From positions 62,001-126,000 of the forward strand of contig NZ_JAMFTH010000004.1 in assembly GCF_024195295.1 (NCBI RefSeq): a stretch of 64,000 nucleotides of DNA, read 5' to 3'. Origin of the DNA: Gilvimarinus xylanilyticus. Lineage in GTDB: Bacteria; Pseudomonadota; Gammaproteobacteria; Pseudomonadales; Cellvibrionaceae. Of this stretch, positions 25,530 through 33,460 are shown in pieces. Numbering within the stretch: the first letter of the stretch is position 1; the number at the start of each line of letters is the position of its first letter. The notes under the pieces were generated by a model. It had not been told where the DNA came from. It saw only the letters and a program-made list of their open reading frames with translations, and did not search any database. A program made the position numbers and the translations under genes.

Positions 25530-25558
25530 CAGATTGTCAGAAAACCGCCCCGGTTTTC
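25526..25558 (+). terminator. Possible terminator after eboC
   Basis: Two adjacent hairpins: CTGACA/TGTCAG, then GAAAACCG/CGGTTTTC with a 3-base loop. There is no T tract, so activity is doubtful. Confidence 0.35.
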
Positions 25559-25601
25559 CGCAGCCTGCCAATCCAGAAATCTAAGGGAATTTATTCAAAC
25601 A

Positions 25602-26018
25602 ATGGATATCGAGTATAGAATCAACCACCCAATCACCACCGATCAGTTTATCAACTTGTTAAAGGAGTCAACGCTGGCAGAGCGACGCCCAATTGATAAT
25701 AAGAGGTGCATGGAGGGTATGCTTGCAAATAGCAACTTGTGCATTAGCGCTTGGCACAAGCATCGCTTAATCGGTATTGCCCGAAGTCTCACTGATTTTC
25801 ACTACGCCTGCTACCTATCAGATTTGGCAGTGGGCCTTGAATATCAAGCGCAGGGAATTGGCAAAAAGCTGCAAGCTCTCACGCAAAAGCAACTGGGGCC
25901 TGAATGTAAGCTTATACTGATTGCCGCGCCCACTGCTCACTCGTATTATCAGCACTTGGGTTTTACCCACAACTCGCGTTGCTGGGTGTTGGAGCGCGAC
26001 GCCGCTATAGCAACCTAA
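25602..26018 (+). CDS. GNAT-family N-acetyltransferase
   Basis: 138 residues. Motif A of the GNAT fold is clear (LAVGLEYQAQGIGKKL, acetyl-CoA pyrophosphate loop), followed by the beta5/alpha4 region (LILIAAPTAHSYYQHLGF). Composition is slightly more AT-rich than the ebo genes. Substrate unknown; it is a single gene between the ebo operon and a hairpin array. Confidence 0.8.
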   Translation: MDIEYRINHPITTDQFINLLKESTLAERRPIDNKRCMEGMLANSNLCISAWHKHRLIGIARSLTDFHYACYLSDLAVGLEYQAQGIGKKLQALTQKQLGPECKLILIAAPTAHSYYQHLGFTHNSRCWVLERDAAIAT

Positions 26019-26034
26019 GCGGCGGCGCTTCAGA

Positions 26035-26194
26035 CTATTAACCCGATGGCAGTATATGCAGGGTTAATAGGCGGTGCAGGGACGCACCGCCATGAGCCGA
26101 AGGTTCATGCGAGCCCTAAAAATCCAGGGTTTTCGCACAAAGCCGCCTGATTTCTAGGGCGAAGGATAAATAAATCAGGACGATTTATTTATCC
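26035..26194. repeat. Array of four to five consecutive hairpins
   Basis: In order: CTATTAACCC/GGGTTAATAG (10 bp), GGCGGTGC/GCACCGCC (8 bp, loop AGGGAC), CATGA/TCATG, a weaker AACCCTGG-type stem, and GGATAAATAAATC/GATTTATTTATCC (13 bp, loop AGGAC). All arms are perfect where quoted. The related loops AGGGAC and AGGAC suggest a mosaic repeat. It lies between convergent genes and may also end both transcripts. Confidence 0.6.
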
Positions 26195-26203
26195 ACCAAG
26201 TTA

Positions 26204-26626
26204 TTAGAAGAACTTATTTAACAGTGAGGCCGCTCCGTCGCCGGTCATCCCTGCTAAGAGGTCCCCACCCGAACTGCTTTTATCAATCAACTGCGGAATC
26301 ATATCCGACAGGCCGCTGGCGGCTGTGTCGGTATCCACCCCTACCTGATCAGCAAACTGGGACACCTTGTCTTGTCCCAACAGCCCTAAAAGATCAGAGG
26401 CGGAAAAACTCTGATTGCCGCCATCGCCCAACCAGCTGGAGGCCATAGCCGCCAGGCCACCACCGCTACCGGTGAACTTGGCCACCAGAGCGGCAATATC
26501 AATATCGCCGCCCTCGGTTGGCAGCAGCTGTTGTAAACCTTTCATCACCGCGTCAAGGTTGAGCCCTTCAGCCTGCCCTCCCAGCTGCGACATGAAAATC
26601 TCGCCCGCCATTTTAAGTAAACTCAT
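26204..26626 (-). CDS. DUF937 (YidB-like) protein
   Basis: 140 residues, Gly/Ser/Asp-rich with short helices. The repeated segments 'DLLGLLGQDKVSQFADQVGVDTDTAASGLSDMIPQLID' are typical of DUF937/YidB proteins, as is the C-terminal FF. Role unknown. AGGAG precedes the start; it lies 8 bases after the 81-residue gene, so the two form an operon. Confidence 0.78.
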   Translation of the reverse strand: MSLLKMAGEIFMSQLGGQAEGLNLDAVMKGLQQLLPTEGGDIDIAALVAKFTGSGGGLAAMASSWLGDGGNQSFSASDLLGLLGQDKVSQFADQVGVDTDTAASGLSDMIPQLIDKSSSGGDLLAGMTGDGAASLLNKFF

Positions 26627-26634
26627 AGCAACTC

Positions 26635-26880
26635 CTACAGCGCTGCGAACTTGGAATCAAACAACTGAGCGGCCGCATCGGTAAAAGGAAAGTTGGCACG
26701 AATATACTCTAAAGTCTTACGCTCGGTATCCGTTACCCCGGGACCGTCCTGAGCCGACTTGAACAAGTCCTCCACTTCATCTTTGGCCAGGTTGGATTCA
26801 CCCCGACCCGTTGTGTGGTGCTTAGCCAGTTCCAATAATTCCTTCTCGTACTGTTCGCCATCTATGCTTACATACGCCAT
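26635..26880 (-). CDS. Small acidic protein of unknown function
   Basis: 81 residues, mainly helical, no membrane segment. It contains GVTDTERKTLEYIRANFPFTDAAAQLF, which loosely recalls EF-hand or TerB-like helical repeats, but I do not assign a family. Good AAGGAG site. First gene of a pair with DUF937; a possible sigma-54 promoter lies about 60 bases upstream. Confidence 0.65.
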   Translation of the reverse strand: MAYVSIDGEQYEKELLELAKHHTTGRGESNLAKDEVEDLFKSAQDGPGVTDTERKTLEYIRANFPFTDAAAQLFDSKFAAL

Positions 26881-26935
26881 TGTCTATCTCCTTGATAAAT
26901 GCCCGAAGGGGCGACAAGGTTGATAATAGACCGCG

Positions 26936-26951
26936 AACTATGACCGTGCCA
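26936..26951 (-). promoter_or_regulatory. Weak sigma-54-like promoter before the 81-residue gene
   Basis: Minus strand TGGCACGGTCATAGTT: perfect -24 element but the -12 element reads TAGTT with GT in place of GC. Reported because of the other matches in the window. Confidence 0.35.
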
Positions 26952-26981
26952 TGTCAAAAAATGCATAAACAATAAGCCATT

Positions 26982-27011
26982 AAAAAACCCGGGGCTATAA
27001 GCCCCGGGTTT
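26982..27011 (-). terminator. Strong terminator after ompA-like gene
   Basis: AAACCCGGGGC pairs with GCCCCGGGTTT around a 6-base loop, followed on the minus strand by T6. Confidence 0.88.
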
Positions 27012-27049
27012 CATTTTCCAACTTTAGCATTACCAATACGCGAATAAAG

Positions 27050-27964
27050 TTAGCGGCGCTCTTGCACGGCTTCGCCGGCTTTGCCAATAACAATTTCTAC
27101 CCGGCGGTTCTGCAAACGCCCCGCCGACGTATCATTGCTAGCGACTGGATGCGACTCACCATAACCGCGAGTTTTGATTCGCGCGCTGGTTACACCGTTG
27201 TTCACCAAGGTGTCTTTAACCGACCGGGCGCGGCGCTGAGACAGATCCTGGTTGTAATCCTCACTGCCGGTGCTGTCGGTGAAGCCCTCGATCATGACAT
27301 CGCGATCGGGATACTCGTTAAGGAATCCCGCAACACGCTCCAAGGTGCGCTGAGAACCTTGCTTAATCGTGGATTTGTCTACCTCAAACAGAATATTACC
27401 CAAGGTTAAGACCAATCCTCGATCAGTCTCTTGAGTCGATATATTCTCCAAATCACGCTCAAGTTTTTTCGCCCGCTCGCTCATTTCGTCGGCTCGGGCC
27501 TGAGCGGCCAATGCCTCTTGCTGCGCCGCCTTGGCTTGCTCCTGAGCCGATTTGGCTTCTTCTTGCGCCATACGCGCTCTTGCTTCGGCCTGCTCAGCGC
27601 GCTGGGTGCGGGCATCCAGTAATAGCTTATTGCGACGCTCACCGGCATTTTCCACCATTTCATCGGCTTCGTTCATTCGCGCCGTCTGGGTGGCCACCTG
27701 GAGCTTGCGCTCTACCAGATACACTTGGTGCTGCACTTGCTGCGGCTTCGCGTCGGCGTTCAGCATGGCCTCCAGCTTGTCGATAGCCTCTTCGGCTTCC
27801 TCAAGTTGCACCGGGGCGTACTCGCTGGCCTCTTCCGTGGTGGATACCATGGCGTACTGGTCGCGTAAGCGCTCTAAACGGTCATCTGGTTCTTGGGTGG
27901 TGGCACAACCACTGGCGATTACCAGAGCAAGTATACTGCTGCTGGCTAAAGTTCGTTTTAACAT
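27050..27964 (-). CDS. OmpA-family lipoprotein with DUF4398-like helical region
   Basis: 304 residues: lipoprotein signal (lipobox ASGC), a DUF4398-like helical region (30-110), a long Ala/Glu/Gln coiled coil (110-180) and a C-terminal OmpA domain (190-300) with peptidoglycan-binding residues in TDSTGSEDYNQDLSQRRARSV. It probably anchors an outer-membrane lipid to peptidoglycan. The ATG 27964 is chosen for its GGAGGAAGG site; a start 8 codons earlier has none. It follows the DUF4398 lipoprotein gene by 43 bases in one operon. Confidence 0.88.
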   Translation of the reverse strand: MLKRTLASSSILALVIASGCATTQEPDDRLERLRDQYAMVSTTEEASEYAPVQLEEAEEAIDKLEAMLNADAKPQQVQHQVYLVERKLQVATQTARMNEADEMVENAGERRNKLLLDARTQRAEQAEARARMAQEEAKSAQEQAKAAQQEALAAQARADEMSERAKKLERDLENISTQETDRGLVLTLGNILFEVDKSTIKQGSQRTLERVAGFLNEYPDRDVMIEGFTDSTGSEDYNQDLSQRRARSVKDTLVNNGVTSARIKTRGYGESHPVASNDTSAGRLQNRRVEIVIGKAGEAVQERR

Positions 27965-28007
27965 AAGCCTTCCTCCATTCGAATTCATTATTAAGCGGCG
28001 CAGTCAG

Positions 28008-28361
28008 TTACTGCACTTCCGCTTCGAGCGCGCGCAGATTTTCTTCCAACTCATTGGCCGCCTGCTGCGACTTTTTGGCATGGCTGGTTGCTACGGCCAG
28101 CTCGGCATCAGCCATAGCTTTCTCCAGTAGCTGACGCGCCTGATCATAATTTTCTTCACTCATGGCGCGTTCGGCGCTCTGGTAGTGTTTTTCCGCATCG
28201 CGCAGCGCCACTGGGGCGTAGCGATCAGCATTAAGGCTTTTCGCTTGATCAATACGCGCTTCGGTTTGCGCCACCATGGACTCCGATACAGGGTTTTGCG
28301 TTGCACACCCTACTGCAAGCAGGGTGCAAAGCAGCGGTATCATTAGCCAAACAGATTTCAT
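28008..28361 (-). CDS. DUF4398 lipoprotein
   Basis: 117 residues: signal peptide with lipobox AVGC, then a helical hairpin (RYAPVALRDAEKHYQSAERAMSEENYDQARQLLEKAMADAELA) typical of DUF4398. It shares its helical plan with the N-terminal half of the next gene, suggesting paired function at the envelope. It has a good AAGGAG site and the best sigma-54 promoter in the window about 100 bases upstream. Confidence 0.85.
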   Translation of the reverse strand: MKSVWLMIPLLCTLLAVGCATQNPVSESMVAQTEARIDQAKSLNADRYAPVALRDAEKHYQSAERAMSEENYDQARQLLEKAMADAELAVATSHAKKSQQAANELEENLRALEAEVQ

Positions 28362-28462
28362 AAGCTTCTCCTTTGTAATTCATACATCTGCGCAGCGATC
28401 CTTGTAAAACTTGGGTCATCAAACACATAAGTTTCGCTATTGCAGGACGACACAGGCTATTC

Positions 28463-28478
28463 AGCAATACAGGTGCCA
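28463..28478 (-). promoter_or_regulatory. Near-consensus sigma-54 promoter before DUF4398-OmpA operon
   Basis: Minus strand TGGCACCTGTATTGCT matches TGGCAC-N5-TTGCW completely, with exact GG-N10-GC spacing. Predicted start near 28453. Confidence 0.75.
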
Positions 28479-28633
28479 AAATGACACCCATGTCACCATA
28501 GAGAAGAAAAATGAGAACTGCGGCAAAGGCTTAAGGTAGAAGCTAATCCGATAAGCGACCGCAAAACGCTCGCGAGACCAAGCGGGTTAGCAAATCTATC
28601 AATTCGCCAAATAGCGCTCCCATCTTTAGCCTC

Positions 28634-28690
28634 AAGCGCCGGTTATAGGCAAGAAATGTAAATGAGTGATGCATAACAAATCCGGCGCTT
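28634..28690. repeat. Inverted repeat with 9-bp arms upstream of nucleoside hydrolase
   Basis: AAGCGCCGG (28634-28642) and CCGGCGCTT (28682-28690) are perfect complements 39 bases apart, 38 bases before the ATG; T3 follows the right arm. It could be an attenuator or a pair of protein half-sites. Confidence 0.4.
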
Positions 28691-28728
28691 TTACAATTAC
28701 CCTCGATTCATAAAAATAAAGGTTAAAC

Positions 28729-29733
28729 ATGAAACAGTGGGTCATTACATTTATCTTCGCCTTGACCAGTACTACTGCATTGGCAACCCCTCGCATCATT
28801 TTCGATACCGATTTCGGAGGCGACGCCGACGACCTGGGCGCCCTGGCCATGCTTAATCATATGCACAACCGTGGAGAGTGCGAGTTCGTAGCCGTGGCGA
28901 ACTGGAACAACGAGCGCTATTCGCTACCGGCGATCGCCGCGATTAATCAATACTACGGTAATGGCGAAATCCCGCTTGGCACACGTAAAGAGGGTTTGTG
29001 GCACGGCGCTTGGCAATACAACAAACCCTTGGTTGACGCCCTGGGTAGTCCTATCACCGCTCAGCAAACACCAAGCACCACCGAGATGTATCGCAGGCTC
29101 CTGTCCAAAGCAGACGATAACAGCATAACTATCGTGACCGTCGGCCCACTTCTTAATATATTAAGCCTGCTAGACTCTTCGGCGGATCAGTACTCCACTC
29201 TCGACGGCAAAAGGCTGGTCGAGAAAAAAGTTAAAGAGTTTGTGGTAATGGGTGGACAATTTCCCAAGGGCGAATGGGAATGGAATTTTAACGGTAATAT
29301 GCCTGGGGTAACCCGTAAAGTGATGGAGAAGCTTGACGTACCCGTTATATTCTCCGGTTACGAAGTGGGCCAAGCCGTAAAAACCGGTGAATCATTAAAT
29401 CAACTGGAAAAAGACCACCCACTCTACATCGGCTACCGCCACTTCAGTGAACACGCCGAGTGGATGCAAGAGCAGTTTGATGGCGACATTTCTGCCAACG
29501 CCTCCTACGACCAAACTGCTGTGCTTTACGCCGTACGCGGCCTGCAACCCTACTGGAGGCTGTCCCCCAAAGGCATAGCCACCGTGAACGATGAGGGCGG
29601 CAATACTTGGGAAGAAACGGCTGAGGGTGAGCACAGGTATTTGATACTAACAGATGCTAAGGCTGCGACCCACGCTGTGCTTTCGGCCATGCTGGGAGAG
29701 GACACTAGCCTAAACCAAACCAACGGCGAGTGA
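28729..29733 (+). CDS. Exported nucleoside hydrolase-like protein
   Basis: 334 residues: signal peptide (1-19, cleavage after ALA) and an inosine-uridine-preferring nucleoside hydrolase fold beginning IFDTDFGGDADDLGAL, the calcium-binding Asp cluster of the family. NMPG in the NFNGNMPGV segment and the closing D in NASYDQTAV fit the remaining active-site positions. Secretion is unusual for the common ribonucleoside hydrolases and suggests periplasmic scavenging. Its 3' end overlaps the convergent PepSY gene by 29 bases. Confidence 0.82.
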   Translation: MKQWVITFIFALTSTTALATPRIIFDTDFGGDADDLGALAMLNHMHNRGECEFVAVANWNNERYSLPAIAAINQYYGNGEIPLGTRKEGLWHGAWQYNKPLVDALGSPITAQQTPSTTEMYRRLLSKADDNSITIVTVGPLLNILSLLDSSADQYSTLDGKRLVEKKVKEFVVMGGQFPKGEWEWNFNGNMPGVTRKVMEKLDVPVIFSGYEVGQAVKTGESLNQLEKDHPLYIGYRHFSEHAEWMQEQFDGDISANASYDQTAVLYAVRGLQPYWRLSPKGIATVNDEGGNTWEETAEGEHRYLILTDAKAATHAVLSAMLGEDTSLNQTNGE

Positions 29734-31027
29734 CCTGCCAGCGACTTAGCAAAGTAAATTCGAGCACCCAAAACGCAAGCAATGACAACCCCACAACCGG
29801 CAACAAGATACCGAGCAAAAGTATGCAGACGGTAAGCACCCGCCCTACCCTGGTAGAGGGCACGGCAGCCGGGGCGCCCAGCGTTCCCGACGGCCGGCGG
29901 CGCCACCACATAATTGCCCCACTGACACCCAGCAGCACCAACCCGGCCGTGGTAACCACACCCAGCACTAGGTTAAACCAGCCGAATAAATAGCCCTCGT
30001 GGGCGGCGACGCCAATACCGACGATACGATCCACCAGCGGCTTATCGGCGAAGTTTTTCGACCGGGTGATATCGCCTTGCGGGTCGAACCATACATCAAC
30101 ACGCTGGGGACGATTTTGGGTTTGCGAGCTGACTTTAAAGTCATCACCCGCCGCCGAAATTTCAACCGGGTGAGGCAAAGCCAAAGCGTGTGCACGGGTG
30201 ACAACAGCGGCGGGCAAATCGATGGTATCCACCACTGAGGGGCGCCAGGAGGCTCGCTCTTGTGCGCGGGTTTGCGTCCAATCCTGCACCACCGGGGCCG
30301 CATTCCACTGGCGCACCTCTTTAAAAGCGGCGCCCCAGACTAAGGCCCACGGCAACCCAGAAATAAGCAGAAACAAGGTAAAGGCACTCAGCCACATCCC
30401 GGTAACGGCGTGAATATCGCGCCAAAACAACCGCTTGCCTTTACCCAGGCGCGGGTAAAGTACACCGGCTACACCTTTGGCGCTGCGCGGCCACCACAAA
30501 TACAGCCCGGTCACGATTAACACCACGGCCCAACAAGCGGCCAATTCAACCAACACCGAGCCAAACCGCCCTGCCATTAACTCGCCGTGAAACTCGCGCA
30601 CCTGGCGCATAAACATATCGTCATAGGCGATGCTTTTCAGTACCTGGTTGCGATAGGGATCGACATACACCTGTATGCGCTCGCCCTTGTCGCTCACACT
30701 CACCACGACCGAATGCCGCTCGCTTTCCGGCAAGCGATAGGCCATAAATTGCGAACCGGGATAAGCGGCCTGCGCGGTTTTAATAAGCTGGTTGGGGGTA
30801 AAACGCTGTTCGCTCACCGCCAATTGATTAACTGGCTTATCCACCCAGTGTTCAAACTGCGGCTTGAATAAATAGATGGCTCCGGTAATGGCCAAGGTAA
30901 TAACAAATGGAATACAAAACACACCCGCGTAAAAATGCCAGCGCCACAAAGTGCGATAAAGTGTGCGGTTTACCTTGCTCTCGGGTTTAGTGCTCGCCTT
31001 GGTTTGCGGCTCTGTCAAGTTGCTCAT
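29705..31027 (-). CDS. PepSY-associated TM protein (siderophore reductase-like)
   Basis: 440 residues: a hydrophilic N-terminus, four main membrane helices (about 30-50, 150-175, 200-225, 345-370) with a fifth pair at the end, and periplasmic PepSY segments (RFTPNQLIKTAQAAYPGSQF). Proteins of this family beside TonB receptors are thought to reduce ferric siderophore or haem in the periplasm. It lies 15 bases after the receptor gene, in one operon. Confidence 0.85.
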   Translation of the reverse strand: MSNLTEPQTKASTKPESKVNRTLYRTLWRWHFYAGVFCIPFVITLAITGAIYLFKPQFEHWVDKPVNQLAVSEQRFTPNQLIKTAQAAYPGSQFMAYRLPESERHSVVVSVSDKGERIQVYVDPYRNQVLKSIAYDDMFMRQVREFHGELMAGRFGSVLVELAACWAVVLIVTGLYLWWPRSAKGVAGVLYPRLGKGKRLFWRDIHAVTGMWLSAFTLFLLISGLPWALVWGAAFKEVRQWNAAPVVQDWTQTRAQERASWRPSVVDTIDLPAAVVTRAHALALPHPVEISAAGDDFKVSSQTQNRPQRVDVWFDPQGDITRSKNFADKPLVDRIVGIGVAAHEGYLFGWFNLVLGVVTTAGLVLLGVSGAIMWWRRRPSGTLGAPAAVPSTRVGRVLTVCILLLGILLPVVGLSLLAFWVLEFTLLSRWQVTRRWFGLG

Positions 31028-31042
31028 TGCCAGGTCTGCCTC

Positions 31043-33319
31043 TTACAAATCATAAGAAAAGTTGAGGTAAACCGTACGCCCAGGCCACGGGTGGGCAACA
31101 TAAGCGACTTCATTGGTCAGGTTATCCACCCCCACGCCAGCGCTAAAAGCTTTACTAAAGCGATAGCTGGATTTGATTCCCACGCGGGTGTAAGCATCCT
31201 GCGCGCCATAAACGTTTTCTGCGGTATCGGTGTTGTCCAGGCGTCCGTAACTGTTGCTGGCGTACTGCACACTGCCCCCAATGTCCCACCGATCGCTTAA
31301 ATGATAGGTCGCCAACAAATTCGCGCGCCACTCGGGCATTCGCGGAAAGGTATTGCCGACAATACTGGGATCGGCCTGATTTTCTAAAATTTCGGCGTCT
31401 GTATACGCCAGATTCAGTCGCACATCCAAAGGCATCGACCAGATCTCATTGACGTTGGCGATAAACTCCACCCCACGGGTGCGCACCCGGTCGATGGGAA
31501 TAAAGGTACGAATCGACGATCCGCCGGGCAAAATAGTGGACTGAGAGTCGATGGCGTTATCGACATCGTCTTGGTACAGATTTACCCGCCAGTAACCATT
31601 CGCTAAGTCGCGCTGCAGCATCAGGTTTTGATGCAGTCCGTCTTCGGGGCCAAGCTCGGGGTTAGCCAGGCTGATGGCGTTATAGGCGCTGTACTGGCTA
31701 AACAATTCCTCGACAATCGGGAAACGATAGGCCTTGGCCAGCGAGTAACGCAACTGCCAGAGGTCGGCAAAACGGTAACCGGCCGAAAACTTGGGCGAGA
31801 ATTTATCAATGTCGTTACCCGGCACAGGCTCCAAATCAAAGCCTGGGGTCGATGGGTCATCATCCGAGTAATAACCACCTTGGCTCTGCCACTGCTCGTA
31901 ACGCCCACCAAACGCGAGATCAATAGCGTCGCTCAACTGCCAGTTAAGCTGCGCAAAGGCCGCCGCCACATCGGTCTCGCCGCCACTGCGACTGCGATAA
32001 TTGTTTTTCTCGGAAGCGGCATAGTTATCGGAGTTGTACACATTGTAATTTAACTTATAAGACTCGTAGCGAAGCCCAGTCACCACATCCAAATCATCCA
32101 GTAAAAAATCGTCGCTGCTGAGCTTAATCTCGGCGGTCTGCCAACCGGTGTCGTCATAATCGCTTACCTGACCACTCAGATCATAAGTGGCAAAAGCCGG
32201 GTTGCTGGCCGAGCTGCGATTAATATCTTCAAGAATATCAAACTGGCTTAGATTGGCCTCGATACGGGTGCGCTCACTGAGATCGGCACGCAGCCGAAGG
32301 CCTACCGACAAACTTTCGCGATCGGCCGAGCTGACGTTTAGCCGGTGCACCGGGATATCATAGCCATTACCCTCAATGACCACGCGACCGCCGTAGACAG
32401 CTTGGCCGCTATCGTCAAACACATAGCTATTAGGTTGATCGGTGTCGGAGTGACGATCCTCATAGGCAACATTCAAAAGCGCGGAAAACTGATCGACTTC
32501 GTACCCGAGCTTAAACTTGAGGTTGTCGGTGGTGGTATTCACAACGCCCGAGTCGCCGAAATAAAGACGCTGGTTATTTTGCGAGTCCGGCCCCTCAATG
32601 CCGCCACTGGCGCTTACTGAACCTTCCGCCGCAGCGGGCGCCGCGTAGTAAAAAGATTGCGGCTGTGAATCGTTATCCAGGTGATTGTAAGATACGTAAA
32701 CGCTGGTATTGCCAATTTTATCGCCAAACGAGACAAAGCCCTTGTAGCCACTGACACTGTCATCGAAACCGTAATCGTCAAAACTTTGAGAAAACCAAGA
32801 GCCATCCACATGAAACTCGCGTTTTTGCGGAATAGCCGTTTCGATCTCTACCACCCCGCCCATGGCGTTGCCACTGTACTCGGCCGAGTAAGGGCCGTAG
32901 ATGACGTCCACCCGGGCAATTTCGCTGGCCGACACCATGGTCCAGCGCGGCGCGCCACTCCAACGCGATTGCAACAGATAATGCAGCGGAACACCGTCAG
33001 CGAACACCATGGAACGCGAGGTTTGAAACATATTGGCACTGCGAATACCCAGGGTGCCATTGGAATCGCCGATAAAACGCCGGCGAATGACCAGACTGGG
33101 TTCGTACTTCACCACATCCTCGGTGGTGGCCATATTAATGCTGGCAAAGTCGCCGGGTTCGAGAATACTGGTGGGCCCGACCCGCTCAGCGGTGCTACTT
33201 TCGGCGCTCTGTCCCCAGACTTTGATTTCTTCTATTTGACTTGTCGACTCGGCCGCAGCGGGCGCACCTAAAAATACAACGATCCCTAGGCCAAAAGGCA
33301 CACTGATAGTTCTTTTCAT
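31043..33319 (-). CDS. TonB-dependent outer-membrane receptor
   Basis: 758 residues: signal peptide (1-23), TonB-box-like region (IEEIKVWG), plug domain (50-170; GIRSANMFQTSRSMVFADGVP, VIYGPYSAEYSGNAMGGVV) and a 22-strand barrel ending in Phe-x-Tyr-x-Leu type terminus (LNFSYDL). Takes up a ferric chelate or similar ligand. GGGGGAG precedes the ATG. No clear Fur box was found upstream, so iron control is unproven. Confidence 0.9.
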   Translation of the reverse strand: MKRTISVPFGLGIVVFLGAPAAAESTSQIEEIKVWGQSAESSTAERVGPTSILEPGDFASINMATTEDVVKYEPSLVIRRRFIGDSNGTLGIRSANMFQTSRSMVFADGVPLHYLLQSRWSGAPRWTMVSASEIARVDVIYGPYSAEYSGNAMGGVVEIETAIPQKREFHVDGSWFSQSFDDYGFDDSVSGYKGFVSFGDKIGNTSVYVSYNHLDNDSQPQSFYYAAPAAAEGSVSASGGIEGPDSQNNQRLYFGDSGVVNTTTDNLKFKLGYEVDQFSALLNVAYEDRHSDTDQPNSYVFDDSGQAVYGGRVVIEGNGYDIPVHRLNVSSADRESLSVGLRLRADLSERTRIEANLSQFDILEDINRSSASNPAFATYDLSGQVSDYDDTGWQTAEIKLSSDDFLLDDLDVVTGLRYESYKLNYNVYNSDNYAASEKNNYRSRSGGETDVAAAFAQLNWQLSDAIDLAFGGRYEQWQSQGGYYSDDDPSTPGFDLEPVPGNDIDKFSPKFSAGYRFADLWQLRYSLAKAYRFPIVEELFSQYSAYNAISLANPELGPEDGLHQNLMLQRDLANGYWRVNLYQDDVDNAIDSQSTILPGGSSIRTFIPIDRVRTRGVEFIANVNEIWSMPLDVRLNLAYTDAEILENQADPSIVGNTFPRMPEWRANLLATYHLSDRWDIGGSVQYASNSYGRLDNTDTAENVYGAQDAYTRVGIKSSYRFSKAFSAGVGVDNLTNEVAYVAHPWPGRTVYLNFSYDL

Positions 33320-33460
33320 AATTCTCCCCCAAAGTGGGTAGAGAACTTAGGGCAAAGCGGCCCCGGCGCCCAGTGACAAATTGTCGCACCCGGCAAATAC
33401 CTATACGCAATGCGAAACAGTTGGCAATAACCACACCCACCGGGTTAAAAGCCAGTGGGC

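Larger units (their letters stand above)
28362..28728. other. Divergent gap between DUF4398 and nucleoside hydrolase genes
   Basis: No gene seen in 367 bases. It contains the sigma-54 promoter (28463-28478), an adjoining TGACA-N4-TGTCA palindrome (about 28482-28495) and the inverted repeat at 28634-28690. Confidence 0.55.

Noticed and set aside
32681-33271. 196-codon frame on the plus strand
   Set aside because: Antisense to the TonB receptor plug region.
33320-33460. Possible Fur box upstream of the TonB receptor
   Set aside because: No stretch matches the 19-bp Fur consensus even loosely.
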